This document shows positions 49,665 to 58,303 of a stretch of DNA of 64,000 nt, piece by piece. The stretch's first letter is position 1, and the number at the start of each line of letters is the position of its first letter. Source of the DNA: Nocardioides sp. S-1144 (GTDB taxonomy: Bacteria; Actinomycetota; Actinomycetes; Propionibacteriales; Nocardioidaceae); NCBI RefSeq assembly GCF_005954645.2, contig NZ_CP040695.2, positions 3,286,001 to 3,350,000 on the forward strand, given 5' to 3'. Below the pieces are notes generated by a model that had not been told where the DNA came from, did not search any database, and saw nothing but the letters and a program-made list of their open reading frames with translations. Position numbers and translations under genes: made by a program.

Positions 49665-51218
49665 ATGCGTCCACCACGAAGTCGCGCGGCCGTCGCCGCA
49701 GCGATCGCCCTCGGCGTCGTCGCCACCCTCGGCGGCGCCACCGGCACCCTCGGCACCGCGGCCGCGTCGCCGTCGGTGCTGTCCGAGCGCGACCAGCCAC
49801 GACCGTCCGGGGTCAGGGACGAGGACAGCCGGCGGTTGCAGCAGGCCGTGCGCACGCGCGCGATCATGAAGCACCTGGAGCAGCTCCAGATCGTGGCCGA
49901 CCGCTACGGCGACCGCGCCGCCGGGCAGCAGGGCTACGCCGCCTCGTCGCGCTACGTCGAGCACGTGCTGCGCGAGGCCGGCTACCAGCCGAAGCGGCAG
50001 TACTTCCCCTTCACCTACACGCGCGTCAACGCCAACACCCTCACCGCCGGCGGCGACGAGGTCGCCAACCACGTCCTGACCGGCTCGCCCAGCACCCCGG
50101 CCGGCGGCGTCGTCGGCGAGCTCGTCGCGCCGGCCGACCCCCTCGGGTGCACCGCGGCAGCCTGGTCGGGGATCGATGCGACCGGCAAGATCGCGCTGGT
50201 CAACCGGGGCACCTGCCCGTTCGCCGACAAGTCGCGGGTGGCCAGGGCGGCCGGCGCGCTCGGCGTCGTCATCTGGAACAACGCCCCCGGCGAGTTCACC
50301 GGCGGCACGCTCGGCGAGACCACCGACGACCTCGCGCCCACCACCGGCATCAACCAGGACGTCGGCCAGGCGCTCGTCGCCGACCTCGCGGCCGGACCGG
50401 TCCAGGCCACGCTCGACCTCGACATCCTCGTGGAGGAGCGCCAGACCTGGAACGTCGTCGCGGAGACGAGGAGGGGCCGCTCCGGCAACGTCGTCATGGC
50501 CGGCGCCCACCTCGACGGCGTCCAGGACGGGGCCGGCATCAACGACAACGGCTCCGGCAGCGCCACCCTGCTGGAGACCGCCGTCCAGCTGAAGAAGATG
50601 GAGGGCCGGCTCAGGAACAAGGTGCGCTTCGCCTGGTGGGGCGCCGAGGAGCTCGGCCTCTTGGGCTCGACGCACTACGTCAACGACCTCGTCGAGAACC
50701 GGCCCGCCGCGCTCGACGACATCGCGACCTACCTCAACTACGACATGGTCGGCTCGCCCAACTACATCGTCGGGGTCTACGACGCCGACGAGTCGAGCTT
50801 CGAGGCCAGCGCGCCCGTCCCGGCCGGGTCGATCGAGACCGAGCGCGCCTACCGTCGCTACTTCCGCGCCGTCGGTCAGCCGGTCGTCGACACCGCCTTC
50901 TCCGGACGGTCCGACTACCAGGCCTTCATCGCGAACGGCGTCGCCGCGGGCGGCCTGTTCAGCGGCGGCGACGGCGTCAAGACCCCCGAGCAGGCCCGGC
51001 TCTTCGGCGGCACGGCCGGCATCACCTACGACCCGAACTACCACACGCCGGCCGACGACCTCGCCAACGTCAACCGGCGCTCGGTGACGATCATGTCCGA
51101 CGCGATCGCGCACATGACGATCAGGCTCGGCAAGAGCACCGCGGTCATCGACGTCCCGGGCGGGAGGTCGACACCGAAGCGGGTCGTCGTCCCGCGCACC
51201 GACGAGCCCCGGCGCTGA
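49665..51218 (+). CDS. Secreted M28 aminopeptidase with PA domain
   Basis: A 517-residue exported zinc aminopeptidase. Signal peptide 1-34. A protease-associated domain (about 145-245, GCTAAAWSGIDATGKIALV, then RGTCPFADKSRVARAAGA) is inserted in the catalytic domain. Zinc ligands are His and Asp in GAHLDGVQDGAGINDN, Glu in GAEELGLLGS, Asp in LNYDMVGSPN and His in YHTPADDL. GGGAGG precedes ATG 49665. It would hydrolyse peptides outside the cell, consistent with ggt next door. Confidence 0.9.
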   Translation: MRPPRSRAAVAAAIALGVVATLGGATGTLGTAAASPSVLSERDQPRPSGVRDEDSRRLQQAVRTRAIMKHLEQLQIVADRYGDRAAGQQGYAASSRYVEHVLREAGYQPKRQYFPFTYTRVNANTLTAGGDEVANHVLTGSPSTPAGGVVGELVAPADPLGCTAAAWSGIDATGKIALVNRGTCPFADKSRVARAAGALGVVIWNNAPGEFTGGTLGETTDDLAPTTGINQDVGQALVADLAAGPVQATLDLDILVEERQTWNVVAETRRGRSGNVVMAGAHLDGVQDGAGINDNGSGSATLLETAVQLKKMEGRLRNKVRFAWWGAEELGLLGSTHYVNDLVENRPAALDDIATYLNYDMVGSPNYIVGVYDADESSFEASAPVPAGSIETERAYRRYFRAVGQPVVDTAFSGRSDYQAFIANGVAAGGLFSGGDGVKTPEQARLFGGTAGITYDPNYHTPADDLANVNRRSVTIMSDAIAHMTIRLGKSTAVIDVPGGRSTPKRVVVPRTDEPRR

Positions 51219-51242
51219 CCCGCCGGCCCGGGCCCGCCGCCG

Positions 51243-52703
51243 TCAGTGGACGGCGGTGGGCGCGGGCGCCTCGTCGCGGCTCGGCAGCCGCGACGGCATG
51301 AGGAACGCCAGCACCAGGACGACGACCGCCAGCACCGCTCCGACACCGAAGCCCCAGCGCATCCCGCCCACGTGGGCGGCCACCGCGTCGGCGCCGCCGG
51401 CGAGCAGCGAGTCCTCGCGGGCCGAGAGGACCGCGACGACGATCGCGGAGCCCATCGCGGCCGCGACCTGCTGGAGGGTGCCGAGCATCGAGCTGCCGTG
51501 CGAGTAGAGCTGCGGCGGCAGCGCGCCGAGGCTGAGGGTGAAGACGGGGGTGAAGACCGCCGCGAGCGAGACCATCAGCAGCACGTGCACCGGGAGCAGC
51601 GCCCACACCGGGCGGGTCGCGTCGACCTGGGTGAAGAGCGCGAGCGCGACCAGGACGCCGACCGAGCCGGGGATGACCAGCGGCCGGCCGCCGTAGCGGT
51701 CGAAGGCCCTGCCGACCTGCGGGCCGAGCAGCCCCATCGCCAGTCCCCCGGGCATCACCAGGAGGCCGGTCTCGAGCTCGGAGAGCCCGCGCACGCCCTG
51801 CAGGAACAGCGGCAGCAGGATCATCGACCCGAGCATCGCCATGAAGGCGACCGACATCAGCAGCAGTCCGGTCGCGAAGGTGCGGTGCCGCAGCACGCGC
51901 AGGTCGAGCAGCGGGCTGCCCGAGCGCTGCAGCGAGAGCTGCCGGACGACGAACGCCGCGATCGCTCCCCCGCCGACGGCGAGCATCGCCCAGGGCAGGT
52001 ACGCCGGGCCGCCGTCGGCACCGAGCTGCGAGAGCCCGTAGACGAGCGGGCCGAAGCCGAGGGCCGCGAACACCACGCTGGTCCAGTCGATGGCGCCGGG
52101 CCGCGGCTCCACGACGTCGGTGAGCCGGCGGAGCCCGACCAGCGCGATGACGACGGCGACCGGCAGCACCAGCCCGAACATCCAGCGCCACGAGGCGACG
52201 TGCAGGATCACGCCGGAGACGGCCGGGCCCATCGCCGGCGCCACGGACATCGCCAGCGTCACGTTGCCCATCACCCGACCCCGGTCGGACTCGGCGACGA
52301 TCGTCATCAGCGTGGTCATCAGCAGCGGCATCATCACCGCGGTCCCGGCCGCCTGCACGACGCGGGCCAGCAGGAGCGCCTCGAACGTCGGCGCCAGCGC
52401 GGCGATCAGCGTCCCGGTGCAGAACACCGCCATCGCCGTGCCGAAGGCCTGGCGGGTGGTGACGCGCTGCAGGAACCAGCCGGTGATCGGGATGACGACG
52501 GCCATCGTGAGCATGAAGCCGCTGGTGAGCCACTGCGCGGCCCGCTCGTCGACCTCGAACTCGGTCATCAGCCGCGGGATGGCGTTGACCATGATCGTCT
52601 CGTTGAGGATCACGATGAAGGTGGCGGCGACCAGCCAGCGGAGCACGCCGTAGTCGGCCTGGTCGGCCTCGGCGCTCCGGGCGGTCTCGGGAGTCGTCGT
52701 CAT
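51243..52703 (-). CDS. MFS drug exporter, DHA2 (EmrB/QacA-like)
   Basis: A 486-residue transporter with about 14 hydrophobic segments. TM1 reads ILNETIMVNAIPRLMTEF; motif-like GWFLQRVTTRQAF follows TM2. A second exporter of this type lies at 22976-24520. It is convergent with the M28 peptidase gene by 24 bp and starts at ATG 52703, leftward. There is no regulator beside it. Substrate not predictable. Confidence 0.88.
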   Translation of the reverse strand: MTTTPETARSAEADQADYGVLRWLVAATFIVILNETIMVNAIPRLMTEFEVDERAAQWLTSGFMLTMAVVIPITGWFLQRVTTRQAFGTAMAVFCTGTLIAALAPTFEALLLARVVQAAGTAVMMPLLMTTLMTIVAESDRGRVMGNVTLAMSVAPAMGPAVSGVILHVASWRWMFGLVLPVAVVIALVGLRRLTDVVEPRPGAIDWTSVVFAALGFGPLVYGLSQLGADGGPAYLPWAMLAVGGGAIAAFVVRQLSLQRSGSPLLDLRVLRHRTFATGLLLMSVAFMAMLGSMILLPLFLQGVRGLSELETGLLVMPGGLAMGLLGPQVGRAFDRYGGRPLVIPGSVGVLVALALFTQVDATRPVWALLPVHVLLMVSLAAVFTPVFTLSLGALPPQLYSHGSSMLGTLQQVAAAMGSAIVVAVLSAREDSLLAGGADAVAAHVGGMRWGFGVGAVLAVVVLVLAFLMPSRLPSRDEAPAPTAVH

Positions 52704-52781
52704 GGCGGGATGGACTCTGTCACCGTCGAGGACTCATCGGCGACCGGATTACCGCCGACCCGTGGTCGGCGCGGGGGCGGG

Positions 52782-53330
52782 TCACCACTGCGTCGGCGGG
52801 CCGACGACGTCGTAGGTCGCCACGGCGAAGCCCCCGTTGCGGCCGAGGTCGGTCAGGCGCAGCGCGAACCGCCGCGGGAACAGCGGCCGCCCGGACCCGA
52901 GCGTGACCGGCGCGATCGAGACCAGGACGTCGTCGAGCATCCCCGCCTCGGCGAAGTCGGCGGCGAGCGCTCCCCCGCCGACCATCCAGACGTCCCGCGC
53001 CCCGGCGGCCTCCTCGATCGCGGCGCGGTGCTCGGCGGGGGTGCCCTGCACCAGGGTGACCTGCTCGCCGAGCGGCTCGAGGTCGCGGTGGGTGAAGACG
53101 AAGCACGGGACCTCGTAGTCCCACGCCTCCCCGCTCGTGCGCAGGTGCTCGCCGATCCAGGCGTACGTCGTCGCGCCCATCACCATCGCCCCGATCCCCG
53201 CCATGAACGCGCCGTGGGAGCCGGGGCCGTCCTCGTCGTGGTCCTGGACGAGGAGCCAGGCGAGCGAGTCGTCCTCGTCGGCGAGGAACCCGTCCAGGCT
53301 GGCGGCGGTGAAGTAGCGGTAGCGGGTCAC
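52782..53330 (-). CDS. Dihydrofolate-reductase-like protein (RibD C-terminal family)
   Basis: A 182-residue protein starting VTRYRYFTAASLDGFLADEDD, the RibD_C fold (DHFR superfamily), with MVMGATTYAWIGEHL, the NADPH-binding VWMVGGGAL and ending VVGPPTQW. Members reduce pyrimidine-like or unknown substrates; dihydrofolate itself is unlikely. GTG 53330 overlaps the TGA of the AraC-DinB gene (GTGA), so the two are an operon. Confidence 0.8.
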   Translation of the reverse strand: MTRYRYFTAASLDGFLADEDDSLAWLLVQDHDEDGPGSHGAFMAGIGAMVMGATTYAWIGEHLRTSGEAWDYEVPCFVFTHRDLEPLGEQVTLVQGTPAEHRAAIEEAAGARDVWMVGGGALAADFAEAGMLDDVLVSIAPVTLGSGRPLFPRRFALRLTDLGRNGGFAVATYDVVGPPTQW

Positions 53331-54250
53331 GCGGAGGGTCCTTCCTGGTCGTGGCCACGGCGCAGCCACAGGATCGGGTCGCCGGCGGCGGGGTCGGCGC
53401 CGAGCAGGGTGCGGGCGAGCTGGCGCCGGTGGGCGGCGTAGGTGACGACGTGGGCGAGCACGCTCGCGAGCTGGAAGCTCTCCGGCGGCTCGCACAGGGC
53501 GTCGACGACCCGGTCGTCCCAGGCGCCGCGGCGGTCGACGTCGCGCCAGGTCGCGAGCCACCGCGGCGCGACGGCGTCGTGGCGCTCGAGCAGCGCGGGA
53601 GGGTCGTCCGCGCGGGCCGGTGGGACGTCGTCCCCGACGAGGGCGGCCAGCCACACCTCCTTCGACCGCACCAGGTGGTCGAGGACGGCGGCGAGCGACT
53701 CCTCGGGACCGTCCCACTCCAGCACGGTGTGGCCGGGCATCCGGGCGCGCCGGTAGTCGTCGTCGGGCAGGCGCGCCGCGGCCTCGAGCAGCGTCCGCGT
53801 GTCGTCGAGGTCGTGACCGACCAGCTGCTGGGCGAGCGGGTTCACGGCGTGCTCCTGGGAGTCGATCCACAGCGAGGTGGGAGGGTGGAAGTGGATGCCG
53901 TTCGGTGAGGGCAGCCACGACGACCGCCCGGCCTCCGACCGGGCGGCGGCGACGCTCGGCGGGTGGCCGTAGGCGCGCCCGAAGGCCCGCGCGAAGCCCT
54001 CGACCGACTCGTAGCCGGCCGCGAACGCCGTGTCGGTGACCGAGGCTCCGCCACGCAGCTGCCAGGCCGCGCGCTCGAGCACCACGCGGCGCCGCAGCGA
54101 CACCGGGGGCTCGCCGGCGTCGCGGCGCACCCGGCGGTTGAGGTGGAACGGCGAGGAGAAGGCGTCACCGGCCATGTCGCCGAGCGTGGCGTTGTCCTCG
54201 TCGAGGACGGCGTCCAGCAGCTCGCGCAGGCGGTCCCGTCCGGTCTCCAT
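53327..54250 (-). CDS. AraC-type regulator fused to DinB-like domain
   Basis: A 307-residue protein: AraC/XylS helix-turn-helix in residues 1-105 (LGDMAGDAFSSPFHLNRRVRRDAG, then DTAFAAGYESVEGFARAF), then a DinB/MDMPI-type four-helix bundle (about 145-300) with His metal ligands (VLDHLVRSKEVW; AHVVTYAAHRRQL). The domain order suggests a small-molecule- or stress-sensing activator. Translationally coupled (GTGA) to the RibD-C gene. Divergent from another RibD-C gene at 54352. Confidence 0.82.
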   Translation of the reverse strand: METGRDRLRELLDAVLDEDNATLGDMAGDAFSSPFHLNRRVRRDAGEPPVSLRRRVVLERAAWQLRGGASVTDTAFAAGYESVEGFARAFGRAYGHPPSVAAARSEAGRSSWLPSPNGIHFHPPTSLWIDSQEHAVNPLAQQLVGHDLDDTRTLLEAAARLPDDDYRRARMPGHTVLEWDGPEESLAAVLDHLVRSKEVWLAALVGDDVPPARADDPPALLERHDAVAPRWLATWRDVDRRGAWDDRVVDALCEPPESFQLASVLAHVVTYAAHRRQLARTLLGADPAAGDPILWLRRGHDQEGPSA

Positions 54251-54351
54251 GCCTCCAGTCTGGACGGCGCGCGCCGCCCGCGCCCGACCGTTCTTGCCCT
54301 CCCCGGGCCGCTCGGCGATGAGTCGGGCGCCGGCGACCGGTCGACCTCGTC

Positions 54352-54978
54352 ATGGCCACCGTCATTGCCGACATCTCGATCTCGCTCGACGGCTACGTCA
54401 CCGGCCCCGAGCCGGACGCCGGGCAGGACGCCGGGCAGGGTTTGGGCCGCGACGCCGACGTCCTGCACGCCTGGGCCTTCTCCGACGACCCGGTCGACCG
54501 GGCCGAGCTCGACCGGGCCGCCGCGGCCGGCGCGGTCGTGATGGGCCGCACGCTGTTCGACGTCGTCGACGGCCCGGACGGGTGGTCGGGCGGCCTGGGC
54601 TACGGCGCGAGCCGCGACGCCCGGCCGCCGTTCCTCGTGGTGACGAGCACCCGACCGGCGTTGGTGCGCCTCGCCGGGAGCCACGACTTCACCTTCGTGC
54701 TCGACGGCCCGGCCGCGGCGGTCGAGCGGGCCGGGGCGGTCGCCGCCGACGGTCCGGTCGTCGTGATGGGCGGCGCCGCGGTCATCCGGGGCTGCCTGGA
54801 CGCCGGCGTCGTCGACCGGCTGCGGCTGCACCTCGCCCCGGTCGTGCTGGGCGGCGGGACACCGCTGTTCGGCGCCGGGCGGGTCCGGCTCGCCCGGGCC
54901 GAGGCTCGTGTGTCGTCGACCGCCACGCACCTGACCTACGACGTCGCCCGCCGAGGCGTTCCTACGATGAGGCGATGA
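54352..54978 (+). CDS. Dihydrofolate-reductase-like protein (RibD C-terminal family), second copy
   Basis: A 208-residue RibD_C-fold protein (MATVIADISISLDGYVTGPEPD, then VVMGRTLFDVVDGPDGW, and NADPH-loop VVVMGGAAVI). An inserted Asp/Gln-rich segment GQDAGQGLGRDAD lies near residue 28. It is divergent from the AraC-DinB gene, 101 bp apart, and its TGA overlaps the ATG of the next gene (ATGA). The AraC-DinB protein is thus flanked by two members of the same family, one on each side. Confidence 0.82.
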   Translation: MATVIADISISLDGYVTGPEPDAGQDAGQGLGRDADVLHAWAFSDDPVDRAELDRAAAAGAVVMGRTLFDVVDGPDGWSGGLGYGASRDARPPFLVVTSTRPALVRLAGSHDFTFVLDGPAAAVERAGAVAADGPVVVMGGAAVIRGCLDAGVVDRLRLHLAPVVLGGGTPLFGAGRVRLARAEARVSSTATHLTYDVARRGVPTMRR

Positions 54979-55508
54979 CGTACCGGCGCGTGCTGCTCTA
55001 CGGCGTCACCGGGTCGGGCAAGTCGACGGCGGCGGCGCGGCTCTCCGAGGTCACCGGGATCCCCTGGCACTCGGTCGACGACCTCACCTGGCAGCCGGCG
55101 TGGGTGGCGCTGCCCGACGACGAGCAGCGCGCGGTGTTCCGCGACATCTGCGCGGGCGAGCGGTGGATCCTCGACTCGGCCTACCGCGCGTGGCTCGACG
55201 TCGCCCTCGCCCGCGCCGACCTCGTGGTCGGCCTGGACTACCCGCGCTGGCTGTCGTTCGCCCGCCTGGTGCGGCGCACGGTGCGGCGGGCCGTGCGGCA
55301 GGAGGTGGTCTGCAACGGCAACCGCGAGCGCTGGCGCGCGATCCTCTCGCGGGACTCGATCCTGGTCTGGCACGCGCGGTCCTTCGCCCGCAAGCGCGAC
55401 CGGATGCGGGCCGCGCTGGGCGACGCCGACGGACCCGAGGTGCTGCTGTTCCGCCGGCCGCGGGACCTGGAGCGGTGGCTCGGGCAGCAACCGTCAACCA
55501 CGTATTGA
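54975..55508 (+). CDS. Adenylate kinase-like P-loop protein
   Basis: A 177-residue protein with Walker A GVTGSGKST (residues 10-18), a base-binding region WILDSAYRAWLDVALARADLVVGLDYPRW, and a positively charged stretch RLVRRTVRRAVRQEV. It resembles the AAA/FlaR-type small kinases of the adenylate kinase/DNA topology modulation group. It is translationally coupled to the RibD-C gene. Substrate unknown. Its stop codon lies inside the operator of the ClpN-HTH gene. Confidence 0.78.
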   Translation: MTYRRVLLYGVTGSGKSTAAARLSEVTGIPWHSVDDLTWQPAWVALPDDEQRAVFRDICAGERWILDSAYRAWLDVALARADLVVGLDYPRWLSFARLVRRTVRRAVRQEVVCNGNRERWRAILSRDSILVWHARSFARKRDRMRAALGDADGPEVLLFRRPRDLERWLGQQPSTTY

Positions 55509-55538
55509 CGCGGCAGATTCGTCAAGCGATGCTTGACG
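55505..55538. promoter_or_regulatory. TTGACG repeat operator ahead of ClpN-HTH gene
   Basis: TTGACG (55505-55510), CGTCAAGC (55520-55527) and GCTTGACG (55531-55538). The last two form an 8-bp dyad with a 3-nt spacer; the first is an additional half site 9 nt away. The array ends 1 bp before the ATG at 55540. The position suggests autorepression by the HTH-containing product, a direct block to initiation. Confidence 0.6.
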
Positions 55539-55539
55539 C

Positions 55540-56214
55540 ATGACCCACCTCTCCCTCGACCAGCTCATCGCCCAGGTCGACGCCGCCTCCCCCGGCGAGG
55601 ACCCGGTGCGGCAGTTGTCGCTGGCGGTGCTCGGGTCGGAGGAGCTGAACCGGACCGCCGACGACCTCGTGGGCCACTACGTCGAGAGGGCCCGCGCCGC
55701 CGGCACGTCCTGGGCCGACATCGGCGCCGCCATGGGCGTCACCAAGCAGGCCGCGCAGCAGGCCGACCGCCACCGCGGCGGGCGCTCGCACGACGTCGAC
55801 GAGCTCGACGGCCTCGACCCGGGGGCTCGGGCCGCGCTCGAACGGGCGCGCGAGGAGGCGCGCGGGCTGCGACACCACTACGTCGGCACCGAGCACGTCC
55901 TGCTCGGCGTGCTCCGCCTCGACGACGACCTCGCCACGAGGCTCGGCGTGACGCCCGACGACGCCACGGAGACCGCACTCGCGTTGGTCGGTCGCGGCGA
56001 GGTCGAGGTGGCGCGGCCCCCGCTGCTCACCGCCCGCGCCCGCAAGACCGTCGACCTCGCCGCGGCCGAGGCGACCGCGCTCGGGCACGACCTCGTGACC
56101 TCGACCGACCTGCTGCGCGGGATCCTCCGCGAGGGGCGCGGCATCGGCGCGCGGGTGCTCGACCAGCGCGGGGGCGGCCTGGCCCGGGTGCGCGAGGTCC
56201 TGGCGGGGATCTGA
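55540..56214 (+). CDS. HTH plus Clp N-terminal double-repeat protein
   Basis: A 224-residue protein. Residues 1-80 include a helix-turn-helix (AGTSWADIGAAMGVTKQAAQQ at 54-74), and residues 95-224 are two Clp N-terminal repeats (HYVGTEHVLLGVLRLDDDLA and HDLVTSTDLLRGILREGRGI). Clp N domains bind protease adaptors or substrates, so the protein may link DNA binding to ClpC-dependent degradation or to antibiotic sensing. ATG 55540 directly follows the TTGACG array. A 22-bp tandem array follows. Confidence 0.75.
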   Translation: MTHLSLDQLIAQVDAASPGEDPVRQLSLAVLGSEELNRTADDLVGHYVERARAAGTSWADIGAAMGVTKQAAQQADRHRGGRSHDVDELDGLDPGARAALERAREEARGLRHHYVGTEHVLLGVLRLDDDLATRLGVTPDDATETALALVGRGEVEVARPPLLTARARKTVDLAAAEATALGHDLVTSTDLLRGILREGRGIGARVLDQRGGGLARVREVLAGI

Positions 56215-56222
56215 GACGTTGC

Positions 56223-56398
56223 GACGGGGATCCCGGTCGCAACCGATCGGGATCCCCCACGTCGGCGACCGGGATCCCCGGCGCTACCGATCGGGATCCC
56301 TCACGTCAGTGATCGGGATCCCGGACGTGAACGATCGGGATCCCGGACGTCAGCGATCGGGATCCCGGACGTCAGCGATCCGGTGCGGACGCCGTCCC
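56223..56398. repeat. 22-bp tandem repeat array reaching into miaA
   Basis: Units starting at 56223, 56245, 56267, 56289, 56311, 56333, 56355 and 56377 repeat with exact 22-bp spacing. The consensus starts GATCGGGATCCC and ends GGACGTCAGC; the first three units are more divergent. Each contains the palindrome GGGATCCC. The array lies between convergent genes, and the miaA stop (56372) lies inside the seventh unit. It is not coding in any consistent frame (22 is not a multiple of 3). Confidence 0.9.
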
Positions 56399-57316
56399 CA
56401 CGGCCCGCACGGCGGCGAGCGCCCGCTCGACGCGGTCGTCGGCGTCGTGGGGCACCCAGACGATCCGCGGGTCCTTGCGCCACCACGACAGCTGGCGCCG
56501 CGCGAACTGGCGGGTTGCGATGACGGTCCGCTCGCGCGCCTCGGCCAGGGTCAGCTCGCCGGCGAGGTGGGCGGCGGCCTGCTGGTAGCCGATCGCCCGG
56601 GACGCCGTGCGCCCCTCGGCCAGGCCCTCGCCGAGGAGCCGGGCCACCTCGTCGACCAGGCCGTCGTCGTACATCTGGGCGACCCGCTGCTCGATCCGCG
56701 CGTCGAGCGTCGTCCGGTCGATGTCGATGCCCACCTGCACGGTCCGCGGGTCGACGTGGACGAGCTCCGGCAGGCTCGCGGTGTAGGAGCGGCCGGTGAG
56801 CTCACCCACCTCCAGCGCCCGGACGACGCGCCGCCCGTTGTCGGCGGGGATGCGGGCGGCGGCCGCGGGGTCGGTCGCGGCGAGCCGGGCGTGCAGCGCG
56901 GCCGGTCCGACGGCGTCCAGCTCGGCCTCCCAGCGGGCCCGGACGCCGAGGTCGGTGCCCGGGAACTCGAAGCGGTCGAGGATCGCGCGGGTGTAGAGCG
57001 CCGAGCCACCGACCAGGACCGGTGAGGCGCCGCGGGCGCGGATGTCGCGGATCACCGCCCGCGCCCACGCCTGGAACTGCGCGACGGTCGCCACCTCGCG
57101 CACGCCCTGGGTGTCGAGCAGGTGGTGCGGGATGCCCCGGCGCTCGGCCGGCGGCAGCTTGGCGGTGCCGATGTCCATGCCGCGGTAGACCTGCATCGCG
57201 TCGGTGTTGACGACCTCCCCGCCGAGCCGCTCGGCGAGGTCGAGCGACAGGCCCGTCTTGCCCGAGGCCGTCGGGCCGATCACCGCCACGACGGGCGGGG
57301 CGAGAGGGTCGGGCAT
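56372..57316 (-). CDS. miaA: tRNA dimethylallyltransferase
   Basis: A 314-residue enzyme that adds dimethylallyl to A37 of tRNAs reading UNN codons, the first step before MiaB. P-loop GPTASGKT (residues 14-21), AMQVYRGMDIGTAKLP and GGSALYTRAI, RQFARRQLSWWRKD are the signature. The last seven codons run into the 22-bp repeat array, so the C-terminus ASAPDR is strain-variable by prediction. It is convergent with the ClpN-HTH gene. Confidence 0.95.
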   Translation of the reverse strand: MPDPLAPPVVAVIGPTASGKTGLSLDLAERLGGEVVNTDAMQVYRGMDIGTAKLPPAERRGIPHHLLDTQGVREVATVAQFQAWARAVIRDIRARGASPVLVGGSALYTRAILDRFEFPGTDLGVRARWEAELDAVGPAALHARLAATDPAAAARIPADNGRRVVRALEVGELTGRSYTASLPELVHVDPRTVQVGIDIDRTTLDARIEQRVAQMYDDGLVDEVARLLGEGLAEGRTASRAIGYQQAAAHLAGELTLAEARERTVIATRQFARRQLSWWRKDPRIVWVPHDADDRVERALAAVRAVGTASAPDR

Positions 57317-57380
57317 GTCGCTAGTCTGACAACCGAGTGCCCCGACCCGGGGGCCGACCTAGCCCAGCAGGGAGCGTGTC

Positions 57381-57584
57381 ATGGGATTCCTGGACGACGC
57401 GAAGAACAAGCTCACCCATGCCGTCGACGACCACGGCGACAAGATCGAGGCCGGCATCGACAAGGCCGCGGACCTCGCCGACAGCAAGACCGGCGGGAAG
57501 TTCCACGACAAGATCGAGACCGGCACCGGCAAGGCCAAGGACGCCCTGGACAAGCTCGACGGCAAGAACGACGACCTCCGGTGA
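57381..57584 (+). CDS. MT0933/Rv0909-family antitoxin-like small protein
   Basis: A 67-residue protein, MGFLDDAKNKLTHAVDDHGD and then KIEAGIDKAADLADSKTGGKFHDKIETG, an amphipathic, Lys/Asp-rich helical pattern typical of the MT0933-like antitoxin family. The matching toxin (Rv0910-like) is not next to it. It overlaps the following gene's GTG by 4 nt. A stand-alone role or a lost partner is possible. Confidence 0.75.
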   Translation: MGFLDDAKNKLTHAVDDHGDKIEAGIDKAADLADSKTGGKFHDKIETGTGKAKDALDKLDGKNDDLR

Positions 57585-57745
57585 CCGCGCCCGTGCCCGA
57601 GGAGTCCAACGAGGCCTACGACGTCACCGAGCCGCCCCCGGGCGAGCACGCGAGCGAGGCGCCGGGCGGCGCCGACGGCGACCAGGCGGCCGAGGCCGTC
57701 CAGGAGGAGAACGCCGAGACCTCCCTGGACCAGCCGTCCCAGTGA
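57581..57745 (+). CDS. Small acidic disordered protein
   Basis: A 54-residue protein (Glu, Asp, Ala, Pro rich), start GTG 57581 overlapping the preceding TGA and ending with a TGA that overlaps the Nudix GTG. It has no cysteine or hydrophobic core. The chain of overlaps suggests the gene is translated. Its function is unknown; the composition matches two neighbours at 58304 and 58576. Confidence 0.5.
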   Translation: MTAPVPEESNEAYDVTEPPPGEHASEAPGGADGDQAAEAVQEENAETSLDQPSQ

Positions 57746-58257
57746 CCCGGGCAGCGACCGACGTCCCCGCCCACGGACGCTTCGTGGTCGTGCCCGCGTC
57801 CTACGTCTTCCTGCTGCGCGACGGTGCCACCGCCGGCGGTGCGACCGGCGGAGCGACCGAGGTGCTGCTGCAGCTGCGGCAGGGCACCGGCTACATGGAC
57901 GACCACTGGGCCGCCGCGGCGGCCGGGCACGTCGAGGCCGGCGAGACCGCACCCGACGCCGCGCGGCGCGAGACCCTCGAGGAGATCGGCGTCACCGACG
58001 TCGACCTGCGCTTCGTCACCGCGATGCACCGCACCCGCCACGACCTGGCGATCGACGAGCGCATCGACTTCTTCTTCACCGCCCGCTCCTGGAGCGGCGA
58101 GCCGCGCATCGTCGAGCCGGCCAAGTGCGCGGCCCTGCGCTGGTGCCGCCTCGACGAGCTCGACGACCTGCCGCAGCCGGTCGTCCCGCACGAACGGGTG
58201 GTGCTCGCCGGTCTGCACGACGGCACGATCGAGAGCTACACGACCTTCGGGTTCTGA
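57742..58257 (+). CDS. Nudix hydrolase
   Basis: A 171-residue Nudix protein. The Nudix box GHVEAGETAPDAARRETLEE (then IGV) fits GX5EX7REUXEEXGU. An N-terminal region (VVVPASYVFLLRDGATAGGATGGATEVLLQLRQG) has a Gly/Ala insert. It hydrolyses a nucleoside diphosphate linked to another moiety, substrate unspecified. GTG 57742 overlaps the previous stop (GTGA). Confidence 0.88.
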   Translation: MTRAATDVPAHGRFVVVPASYVFLLRDGATAGGATGGATEVLLQLRQGTGYMDDHWAAAAAGHVEAGETAPDAARRETLEEIGVTDVDLRFVTAMHRTRHDLAIDERIDFFFTARSWSGEPRIVEPAKCAALRWCRLDELDDLPQPVVPHERVVLAGLHDGTIESYTTFGF

Positions 58258-58303
58258 CCTGCCGGTCCGGACCACCGCACCACCACCACCGCCAGGAGGC
58301 GTC

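Noticed and set aside
56223..56398. CRISPR array
   Set aside because: The 22-bp units follow each other directly with no unique spacers, and no cas genes are present.
57381..57584. Complete toxin-antitoxin pair
   Set aside because: Only the antitoxin-like protein is present; the neighbours are acidic disordered proteins and a Nudix hydrolase, not a toxin family.
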